Source: Deltaproteobacteria bacterium (GTDB taxonomy: Bacteria; Myxococcota_A; UBA9042; PHBI01). Taken from it: 64,000 nucleotides of DNA. The translations under genes were made by a program, and so were the position numbers. This document shows positions 22,027 through 29,752 of this stretch, one piece after another (position 1 is the first letter of the stretch; each line of letters starts with the position of its first letter). The notes under the pieces were generated by a model. It made no database searches. It saw only the letters and a list, made by a program, of their open reading frames with translations, and was not told the DNA's origin. The DNA lies in contig JACKFA010000008.1 of the NCBI GenBank assembly GCA_020632715.1, positions 62,001 to 126,000 of the forward strand, given 5' to 3'.

Positions 22027-23889
22027 ATGCAAGACGGGATGCACTACCCCGACGAGGTCTTCCAGTACCTGGAGCCTGCGACCTCCCACCGCCTCGGTCA
22101 CGCCTGGCTCCCGTGGGAGTTCGCCCGCGGCGCCCGCAACTGGCTCATCCCCGCCCACTACGGCGCCCTCATGGAGCTCGGGAGCGCCCTCGGCCTCGAC
22201 GGGCACGGGCTCGTCCGCTTCCTGTGGCTCCACAACGCCGTCCTCGCGACGCTCCTCGTGCCGCTCGGCTTCCGCGTCGGCGCCGCCGCCGCCCGTGGCG
22301 ACCTGCGCGTGGGCCTGCTCGCGGCCGCCGCGTGCGCCGTCTTCCCGCTCTTCGCCTACTTCGCGCCGCACACGCTCGCGGAGTGGCACGGGCTCCTCCT
22401 CGTCGCCTGGGCCTACGCGCTCTGGCTCGAGGGCGTCGCCTGGCCCGACGCGCCCGGGCGCCTCCGCCGCGCCTTCGTCCTGGGCCTCCTCCTCGGCGGC
22501 GTCTTCATCACGCGCTTCGGCCTCGTCGTCTTCCTCCCGCTGCCGCTCCTCGACCTCAACTTCCGCGGCCGCTTCAAGGAGCTCCTCGCGGCCGGCGCCG
22601 GCCTCGCCGCGGCCCTCGCCGTCCTCGGCCTCGTCGACCTCGCGACCTGGGGGGCGCCGTTCCACTCGGTCACCGAGTACGTGCGCGCGAACTGGGTCGA
22701 GGGCGCCGCCGAGCGCTACGAGGTCAAGGACGCGCTCTGGTACTGGCAGACGGCCGTCTGGGCGCGCCTCGGGCTCGCGGCGTGGCTCGTCTTCCTCCCG
22801 ATGGTCGCCTTCTTCCACCGCCACTGGCGCCTCGTCCTCGCCTGGGCGGTCCCGCTCGCGGCCCTCTCCGCCGTCGGCATCAAGCAGGAGCGCTTCATCC
22901 TGCCAGTCTGGCCGCCCCTCCTCGCGGCGGCCGCGAGCGGCTGGATCGCGCTCGGCGATCTCGTCGCGCGCGCGCTCGGGCCGCGCGTCGCCCGCGCCCG
23001 CCCGGCGCGCCTCGGCTGGGCCGTCGCCGCCCTCGCGCTCGCGACCACCGCGGCGGCGACGCTGCTCACGATGGGCGACCTCACCCTGCGGATGCGCGCC
23101 GGGCAGTACCAGGCGCAGGATCTGGCCGGCGACGACCCCGACACGACCGGCGTCCTCATCGAGGGCTTCTTCCACCTGAACGGCGGCCACACGGTCCTCC
23201 ACAAGAACGTCCCCGAGCTCGGCTTCACGCCGGCGCTCGCGAACGAGCGTGTCTTCAGCCACGTCATCACCGAGACGCCCGAGCTCACCGCGCGCCTCCT
23301 GGCCTCGGGGGAGATGGAGGAGCTCGCCGCGCTCGAGGGCGGCGTCCACCTCCTCCGCCGCCGCGACCGCCTCGTCGGCGCCGACGCGACCTCGCTCCCG
23401 GCGACCATCACGCGCGTCGCGGGCGGCTACGGCGGCGGCGACGGCCCCCTCGGCTGCCGCGCCGAGCTGGGCGCGACCGTCGGCCTCGAGCTCCAGCTGA
23501 GCGCCGACCACGTCGTCGCGGCGGTCCGCCCGGTGTGCCTCCCGGCCGGCGGCGCCGGGCCGACGACCGGCGGCTGGCGCGGCCGCCCCGACGCGAGCGA
23601 GGGCGCGACGCCGCTCATCCGCTCGGAGTGTCCCGCGGGCGACGTCGTCGTCGGGCTCACCGGCCGCGCGGGGGCCCTCGTCGACGCGCTCGCCGTCGTG
23701 TGCGGCCGGGCCGGCGGCGCCTCCCCCGGCGACGGGCTGACTCGTGGCGCCATGCGTGGCGGCACGGGCGGCGAGCCCTTCACCCTCGCGTGCCCGGCGC
23801 CCTACCGCCTCGCCGACCTCACGGCGCGGTCGGGGGACCTCATCGACGCCGTCGGGCTCCGCTGCGTCCGCGCGGAGGGGCCCCGGTAG
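22027..23889 (+). CDS. GT22-like (ALG/PIG-type) polytopic mannosyltransferase homologue with C-terminal Cys module
   Basis: A membrane glycosyltransferase-like protein of 620 residues from the first in-frame ATG. MHYPDEVFQYLEPA near the N-terminus matches the HPDExxQxxEPAH signature of family GT22 (eukaryotic ALG9/ALG12/PIG-B), which uses lipid-linked sugars. Several transmembrane helices follow, then from about residue 435 a soluble Cys-rich region with CPAGDVVVGLTGRAGALVDA. The hydrophobic segment WPVWAWLLALVALGLAARLL, expected as TM1 before the catalytic loop, is in frame just upstream of the ATG but has no start codon. A GTG at 21803 overlapping the previous stop is one frame off. A one-base loss at ~21830-21890 therefore probably truncates the readable N-terminus. 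The substrate is unknown. Confidence 0.75.
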   Translation: MQDGMHYPDEVFQYLEPATSHRLGHAWLPWEFARGARNWLIPAHYGALMELGSALGLDGHGLVRFLWLHNAVLATLLVPLGFRVGAAAARGDLRVGLLAAAACAVFPLFAYFAPHTLAEWHGLLLVAWAYALWLEGVAWPDAPGRLRRAFVLGLLLGGVFITRFGLVVFLPLPLLDLNFRGRFKELLAAGAGLAAALAVLGLVDLATWGAPFHSVTEYVRANWVEGAAERYEVKDALWYWQTAVWARLGLAAWLVFLPMVAFFHRHWRLVLAWAVPLAALSAVGIKQERFILPVWPPLLAAAASGWIALGDLVARALGPRVARARPARLGWAVAALALATTAAATLLTMGDLTLRMRAGQYQAQDLAGDDPDTTGVLIEGFFHLNGGHTVLHKNVPELGFTPALANERVFSHVITETPELTARLLASGEMEELAALEGGVHLLRRRDRLVGADATSLPATITRVAGGYGGGDGPLGCRAELGATVGLELQLSADHVVAAVRPVCLPAGGAGPTTGGWRGRPDASEGATPLIRSECPAGDVVVGLTGRAGALVDALAVVCGRAGGASPGDGLTRGAMRGGTGGEPFTLACPAPYRLADLTARSGDLIDAVGLRCVRAEGPR

Positions 23890-23905
23890 CGAGCCATGTA
23901 GCGAG

Positions 23906-26515
23906 CTACGGCGTGCCGGCGTCCTTGGCGCGCGACGGCCTCGGCGCGCGCGGCCTCGGCGTGAGCGTCGGGAGCGACGAGGGCGGCGCGGGCGACGGCT
24001 CCTCGCGGATCTCGGTCTCCGGCACGACGACCCGCGGCGGCGCGAGCATCGGCACGTCGTGGCGCAGGACCCCGCCCGGCGCGCGGAGCTGCGCCCCCGG
24101 GGGGACCGGGGGCTCGACGGGCGACGGGGCCGGTGGCGGCGTCGGCTGCTGCGGCGTCTTCGGGGCCGGCGCGCGCTCCGGCCCCGGCGGGCCCTCTCTC
24201 CTCGGCGGCCTCACGCCCCGCCCGGGCCGCGGCCGCCCGACGTCGCGCTCGTCGTCGTCGTCGTCGTCGGCCGCGGTGGGCTCGGGCGGCGGCTCCGGCG
24301 GCGGCGCCCACGCGAGGGTCTCGCCGATGTCGGCGCAGGCGACGCCGATGGCGTCGATGTAGGCGCCGAAGCCGCCGCGGAGGCCTATCGGCAGGCTGTC
24401 CTCGGGGCAGACGAGGTGGTACGGGTCGCCGCCCTCGCCGCCGAGGGGCGGCCCCATCCCGGTCTCGATGGTCTCGTAGCGCGCGGTCTCGCTGAAGAAG
24501 CCCGCCGGCGCCACGTCGCGCGCCTCGCCGCAGATGATGGCGAGCTGGTCCACGAAGAGCCCGGCGAGCCCGCCCACGCCGAGCAGGACCTCGCCGTTGC
24601 CGCACTCGAGCGTGCGCCGACGGTGGTGGGTCGTCGCGCCGAAGCGCGGCCCGATGACGCGCGGCCCGCCATAGATCACGCGCCCGTCGTCGTCGCGCTC
24701 GATGGCGACGCAGTGGGGCTGCACCGAGCCGAGGATCCGGCCGTCGGGGGTGGTCGTCGCGACGACCCCGGACAGCACCTGCCCGGGCGGGCAGTCCCAC
24801 GCGAGCTCGTGCCCGGTCTGGGCGGGCGTCGTGGCCACGTAGGTGGTGTTGCGCGGCGCCTGCCGCGTCACCCGGTAGAGCCGCCAGGTCGGGCCGCCGA
24901 CCCACCACGGCGGCGACTCCTCGGCGACCTCGACGGCCACGTCGCGCGGCGGGCGCGTCTCGTCGCCGCGCGCGATGACGTAGTCGAGCGAGGAGACGTC
25001 GGGCCAGGTCTGCCACTGGTTCGAGTCGAGCCGCACGTAGACGCGCTCGGAGGTGAGCGCGACGGCGTTGAACGCGGTCATCGCGAAGCCGCCGCCCGCG
25101 AAGGCGTGCTTCCGCGCGACGGCGAGCCCCTCGCAGTTGTGGTCGAGCGGGGCGCGGATGAAGATGTCCTGCACGCGGAAGGTGCCGACGCAGCGGAGCC
25201 GCTGCCGCTCGGGGAGCGAGTCGAGGAGCCGCTCGAGCGCCGAGAGCTCGCGCGCCTGGAACGTCGTCATCGCGCGCTGGATGTGGCCCGCGTAGACGAA
25301 GCTCCCGCCGATGGCGACCGCGACCGCCACGAAGGCGATGGGGCGGCGCGCGTCGAGGCGCGGCGCGAGCACGAGCGCGAGCATGAAGGGCACGATGAGG
25401 CGGGGGCTCACGAAGACGTCGCCGATGTAGGCGGGGGCGACGAAGAAGTAGCCGAGGAGGAGCACGCCGCCGAGGTAGAAGAGGGTGTCGGCGTAGAGAT
25501 CGTGGCGGAAGCGGGCCCAGGCGCCGCGCCAGAAGGGGCCGGCGCCCGGGGTCGCGAGCGGCGCGGCGTCGCCCGCGAACGGCGGCGGATCGGCGCGGCG
25601 CTGCGTCAGCACCACGGCGAACCAGGCACCGCAGATCAAGGTGAACACGGCCAGGTCGACCTTCGAGAGCGTGACGGCGATGCCGTTCTGCAGGAGCTCG
25701 GACCACGACCGCGCGGCGTCCCAGTGGGTGACGACGCTGCGCGAGACCTCGAGCTCGCCGCGGCTCGAGCCCCACCAGGCGAGCCAGAGGACGGCGGCCG
25801 GCCCGAGGGCGAGGCCGGGGAGGAGGTCGCGCCAGCGCCGGGCCGACGCGACGATGACGAAGCCGGCCATCGCGATGGTGAGCGGGCAGCCGATCCCGTG
25901 CGCGAAGAAGCTCCCGAGCGCCACGATCCCGAGCCAGACGAGGCTCGACGGCTTCGTCTCGACGGTGGCGCGGCGCGCGAGGCCGATGGCGAAGAGCATG
26001 AGCACGAGCGCGAGCGCGTAGGAGAGGAGCCCGAGGGAGAGCATCCCGTTCCAGACGAGCGGGAGCCCGAGGAAGACGAGCCAGCGCGAGCGGCCGTAGA
26101 CGCGCAGGACGTAGAGCATCCCGACGATGAGGCCGGCCATGCAGAGGAAGACGAAGAGTCGGAGCGTGACGAGCGGCGAGAGCAGCGGGTAGAGGAGCCC
26201 CACGAAGCGCGCCGGCAGCAGGTTCGGCGCGAGGAGGACGTCGCGCCGCTCGAGGAACTGGCGGAGGAAGGGGTCGGCGTCGAGGCGGGCCCAGGCGTCG
26301 ACCATCTGGAGGTGACCGCCGAAGTCCGTGATCGGCGGGATGGACGGCGTGAAGAGCGGCCGCAGCATGAGGAACGAGGCGACCGCGAGCAGCGCCCAGA
26401 AGAGGACGCTCCACGGCCCACCGGCGCGATCCCACAGCCGCGCCCAGGCTCCGCCCGGGGCGACGGCCGCTCGAGCCGCGCTGTCAGCGCGCTTCCGGGT
26501 CCAGCCCAACGTCAT
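23906..26515 (-). CDS. Polytopic GT-C-like membrane protein with C-terminal Cys module
   Basis: An 869-residue protein with a first transmembrane helix at about residues 35-55 and an early loop with DFGGHLQMVDAWARLDADPF, like the acidic first loop of GT-C glycosyltransferases. It has about ten to eleven hydrophobic helices to ~residue 400, then a soluble region. The soluble part contains a Cys module with three C...C segments (CPPGQVLSGV; CGNGEVLLGVGGLAGLFVDQ; then one with GLRGGFGAYIDAIGVAC). A Pro-rich tail follows. The same module occurs in the convergent GT22-like gene 17 bp away. The ATG at 26513-26515 is divergent from the MBOAT gene. Glycosyl transfer is inferred from topology only. 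Confidence 0.7.
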   Translation of the reverse strand: MTLGWTRKRADSAARAAVAPGGAWARLWDRAGGPWSVLFWALLAVASFLMLRPLFTPSIPPITDFGGHLQMVDAWARLDADPFLRQFLERRDVLLAPNLLPARFVGLLYPLLSPLVTLRLFVFLCMAGLIVGMLYVLRVYGRSRWLVFLGLPLVWNGMLSLGLLSYALALVLMLFAIGLARRATVETKPSSLVWLGIVALGSFFAHGIGCPLTIAMAGFVIVASARRWRDLLPGLALGPAAVLWLAWWGSSRGELEVSRSVVTHWDAARSWSELLQNGIAVTLSKVDLAVFTLICGAWFAVVLTQRRADPPPFAGDAAPLATPGAGPFWRGAWARFRHDLYADTLFYLGGVLLLGYFFVAPAYIGDVFVSPRLIVPFMLALVLAPRLDARRPIAFVAVAVAIGGSFVYAGHIQRAMTTFQARELSALERLLDSLPERQRLRCVGTFRVQDIFIRAPLDHNCEGLAVARKHAFAGGGFAMTAFNAVALTSERVYVRLDSNQWQTWPDVSSLDYVIARGDETRPPRDVAVEVAEESPPWWVGGPTWRLYRVTRQAPRNTTYVATTPAQTGHELAWDCPPGQVLSGVVATTTPDGRILGSVQPHCVAIERDDDGRVIYGGPRVIGPRFGATTHHRRRTLECGNGEVLLGVGGLAGLFVDQLAIICGEARDVAPAGFFSETARYETIETGMGPPLGGEGGDPYHLVCPEDSLPIGLRGGFGAYIDAIGVACADIGETLAWAPPPEPPPEPTAADDDDDDERDVGRPRPGRGVRPPRREGPPGPERAPAPKTPQQPTPPPAPSPVEPPVPPGAQLRAPGGVLRHDVPMLAPPRVVVPETEIREEPSPAPPSSLPTLTPRPRAPRPSRAKDAGTP

Positions 26516-26580
26516 GCGGACGGCACGCTAACGGCACACCTTTCCAAGTCAAGCGGCATGTGGAAGGGTCCCGCCCCGCG

Positions 26581-28002
26581 ATGCTCTTCCCGACGTTCAC
26601 CTTCGTCTTCTTCCTCATCGTCGTGGTCGTCCTGCGGTGGGCATCGCCGCGCCGCCTGGTGCTGCCGATCCTGCTCGCCGCGAGCTACGTCTTCTACCTC
26701 TCGTGGGGGCCGATCTACGGGATCCTGCTCGCCGGGAGCACGGTCTTCACGTGGTTCGTCGCCGCGCGCATCGCGGCGGCCACGAGCCGCGGCGCGCGGC
26801 GCCTCTGGCTCGCGCTCGGCGTGAGCGTCGCGCTCGGGACGCTCGCCGTCTTCAAGTACGGCGTCTTCGCGGTGACGCAGACGCACGCGCTCCTCGAGGT
26901 CCTCGGGGTCGACTGGGACGCGCCGGTGGTGCGGATCGTGCTGCCGCTCGGCGTCTCCTTCTTCCTCTTCCAGATGATCTCCTACGTGGTCGACGTGTAC
27001 CGCGGCCACGCGCCGGAGCGCTCGCTCTTCCGCTACGCGCTCTACATCACGTTCTTCCCGCAGCTCGTCGCGGGCCCCATCGTGCGCGCCGACGAGCTCC
27101 TGCCGCAGCTGCACGCCGCGGGCGACGAGACGCCGCCGCCGCCGTTCATCCCGGAGCGCTTCGCGGGCGGCGTGGATCTCCTGCTGCGCGGCTTCATCAA
27201 GAAGGTGGTCATCGCCGACAACCTCGCGCAGTGGTCGGACGCGGTGTTCAAGGATCCGCTGACGGCCGGCTCGTGGGGCGCGGTGCTCGGGGTGCTCTGC
27301 TACGCGGGGCAGATCTACGGCGACTTCTCGGGCTACACGGACATGGCGCGCGGTGCCGGGAAGATGCTGGGCTTCGAGCTGCCGGACAACTTCGCCCTGC
27401 CCTACCTCGCGTCGAGCATCACGGAGTTCTGGCGGCGCTGGCACATGACGCTCTCGCGGTGGCTGCGGGACTACCTCTACATCCCGCTCGGCGGCAACCG
27501 GAAGGGCCCGGTGCGGCGCGACGTGAACCTCATGATCACGATGGGGCTCGGCGGGCTCTGGCACGGCGCGAACTGGACCTTCCTCGTGTGGGGCGTCTAT
27601 CACGGCGCGCTGCTCATGCTGCACAAGGGGTGGTCGAGCCTCCGGCCCGCGCGGCTGACGGGGCTCCTGCCGTACCGCGCGCTGACGGTGGTGGTGACGT
27701 TCGCGCTCGTGTGCCTCGGCTGGATCGTGTTCCGGGCGCAGAGCCTCGAGCAGGCGGGGGACGTCATCGGCGCGATGTTCGCGGGGGCGCCGGGGCCGGA
27801 GGTGCTGCCGAAGGACGCGAGCCACGCGATCTGGTTTCTGGGGGCGCTCGCGGTGGGCCACGCGCTCGGCGCGACGCACGCGCCGAAGCGGGTGTGGGCG
27901 GCGCTGCCGGCGCCGGCGCGGGGCCTCGCGTGGGGCGGCGCGATCCTCGCGTGCTACGTCTTCGCCGGGCGGCCGGCGGACTTCATATATTTCGCATTCT
28001 AG
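26581..28002 (+). CDS. AlgI-like MBOAT O-acyltransferase
   Basis: A polytopic membrane-bound O-acyltransferase, probably moving acyl (acetyl) groups across the inner membrane for glycan O-acylation, as AlgI does with a periplasmic partner. Hallmarks are FFPQLVAGPIVRADELLPQL, GDFSGYTDMARG, FWRRWHMTLSRWLRDYLYIP and LGGLWHGANWTFLVWGVYHG, which includes the MBOAT catalytic His. The ATG at 26581 gives MLFPTFTFVFF, the start expected for the family (MLFNS-like), and is preferred over GTG at 26560. Length of 473 residues is normal. It lies between two GT-C-like genes and converges on a cluster with an SGNH-like protein, which could be the acyl-transfer partner (inference). Confidence 0.92.
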   Translation: MLFPTFTFVFFLIVVVVLRWASPRRLVLPILLAASYVFYLSWGPIYGILLAGSTVFTWFVAARIAAATSRGARRLWLALGVSVALGTLAVFKYGVFAVTQTHALLEVLGVDWDAPVVRIVLPLGVSFFLFQMISYVVDVYRGHAPERSLFRYALYITFFPQLVAGPIVRADELLPQLHAAGDETPPPPFIPERFAGGVDLLLRGFIKKVVIADNLAQWSDAVFKDPLTAGSWGAVLGVLCYAGQIYGDFSGYTDMARGAGKMLGFELPDNFALPYLASSITEFWRRWHMTLSRWLRDYLYIPLGGNRKGPVRRDVNLMITMGLGGLWHGANWTFLVWGVYHGALLMLHKGWSSLRPARLTGLLPYRALTVVVTFALVCLGWIVFRAQSLEQAGDVIGAMFAGAPGPEVLPKDASHAIWFLGALAVGHALGATHAPKRVWAALPAPARGLAWGGAILACYVFAGRPADFIYFAF

Positions 28003-28059
28003 TAGCGGTCGGGCCTCGGCCGGCGCCCACGGGTATCGGCGGCACGTCAGGCGCCGGTA

Positions 28060-28263
28060 GAGCGAACCACGGAGACACGGAGACACGGAGGATGCACGGA
28101 GAGGGCCCACTGAGCGCCCTCTCCCTGCTGCTCCCTCCGTGTCTCCGTGTCTCCGTGGTCACGTTCCCGCAGCGCCCAGGAGGATGCACGGAGAGGGCCC
28201 ACTGAGCCTCTCTCTCCCTGCTGCTCCCTCCGTGTCTCCGTGTCTCCGTGGTCACGTTCCCGC
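28060..28263. repeat. Palindromic dispersed repeat with duplicated ~84-bp unit
   Basis: An outer arm ACCACGGAGACACGGAGACA (within 28064-28091) is inverted as the complementary arm at ~28133-28158, giving a long potential hairpin. A unit of about 84 bp (28087-28170), from GGAGGATGCACGGAG to GTGGTCACGTTCCCGC, is directly repeated at 28179-28263 with few changes. The remaining intergenic DNA here (28003-28292) shows nothing else recognisable. A related half-element is at 50509-50551. It carries no coding signal and no terminal transposase. Confidence 0.8.
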
Positions 28264-28292
28264 GGAGCCCCGCGCGCCTCCGGACCAAGCGG

Positions 28293-29740
28293 TCAACGCA
28301 GCCAGGTCACCGCGTCGACCAGGATGTGGCCCCAGTTGCCCGAGCTCTCGTCGACGACCCTGAGCGTCGCCACCTTCCCGCGATACGGCCGCAGGTCCCA
28401 GACGACCGGGTTCAGCGTCGCCGCGCCGCGGGCTCGCCGCCCGGAGCGCCGCCTCGCCGTCCACGACCAGCTCGACCCGCACGCTGTCCTCGACGCGCCC
28501 GCCCCCACGAGGAAGCCGACGAAGTCGTCCTCCACGACGAACGGCTGTGACTCCGCCACGCCCTGCGCGCCGTCGCCGCCGTGGAAGCTGTCGAGGAACC
28601 CGTCCTTCTCGTACCCCGACATCTGCTGCTGCCCCGAGAGCGGCTTCGTCTCGGGCCCCGGCCCGAACGCCTCCCCCGCGAGCGTCATCCCGTGCAGGCT
28701 CCCCCTCGAAGCCCCACACGACCCGCGCCGTCGGCGCTGCCGCGCGCGGCCCGAGCCCGAGCAGCCCCGCGAGCCACGCCCGCCACGGCGCCACCGCCGC
28801 CTCCCGCGCGAAGGCCGCGCAGGGCCCCGTGTCGAGGCAGCGCCACGCCTCGAGCGGGCGCCCGGCGCGCACCGCCGAGGCGACATAGGCTCGCGCGTCG
28901 TCGGCGCTCGGCGACTCGCCCGCGAGCGCGGCCAGGAGGTCCTCCGGAGCTGCCACTCCACGCCCCGCACCGGCGACGCCGCGCGCGCCCGGCGATCCTC
29001 CATCGCGAGCCGCGGCCGGTTCGCCGCCGGGTCGACCCGCCGCGCGAGATCGAGCCGCCGCACCGCCTCGTCCGACAGCGGGTCCACCCCGCCTCGGACG
29101 CCTCGAGGAGCCGCCCTCGAGGTCCCCGCGAGGTCCTCGAAGTCGTCCCCGACCTCGGTCATCGGCGGCGTCCCCGCCGCCTCGCGGGCGGCCACCAGCC
29201 AGAGCGCCGCGCCCACGAGCCCCTCGGCGTCCGCCGCGTCGCCACCCGCCGCGTCGAGCACCGCCCGCGCCCGCGCGACCCCCGCCGCCTCGATCTCCGC
29301 GCGCAGCGCCGCCGCCTCGGCGCCCTCCCGGAGCCACGCGTGGCACGCGCCGACGTCCACCAGGCCGAGGCTCGCGCAGAGCACACGCACGCCGGCAGGC
29401 CCGACGGGCGACGCCTGGTCGCGGAGGAGCAGCGCCGGATCCGCCGCGAGCTGCGCGCGATAGTCGGCGAGCGACGACCCGGCGAGCGAGGCCCGCTCGG
29501 CCTCCGCCGGCGTCGACACCGCGACCACCTCGTCCTTCCCGCCCTCCGTGACGACCAGCGCCACGCACGGCGCGCGGTCGAGATCCGTCGGGAGCGGCGT
29601 CGACACGACCCCGTCACCCACGCGCGGTGCGCGAGCCCCGACGCGTCGAAGAGGCCCGCCGCCCACGTGATCGGCGTCGAGAGCCCGCTGTGCTGCCGCG
29701 CCGACGCCCGCTTCGGAGTCCGCGGCGCCGCCTGCCGCAT
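28293..29740 (-). pseudogene. Frame-disrupted gene with C-terminal WGHI-type domain
   Basis: Coding sequence of about 480 codons broken at five places: ~29611, ~28950, ~28703, ~28500 and ~28425. The start ATG at 29738-29740 (MRQAAPRTPKRAS) lies 12 bp after the stop of the upstream gene. Readable segments include ITWAAGLFDASGLAHRAWV, RAPCVALVVTEGGKDEVVAV, APEDLLAALAGESPSADDAR, VVWGFEG and NPVVWDLRPYRGKVATL, ending SSGNWGHILVDAVTWLR. The C-terminal part matches the end of the SGNH-like protein encoded at 31720-33282. It is either a decayed gene or has several sequencing indels; protein-level sense is kept between breaks. Function is not recognised. Confidence 0.6.
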
Positions 29741-29752
29741 CGCGCGCGCCGC

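Noticed and set aside
28060..28263. Insertion sequence or transposon
   Set aside because: There is no transposase and no target-site duplication; the repeat is too short and hairpin-like for an autonomous element.
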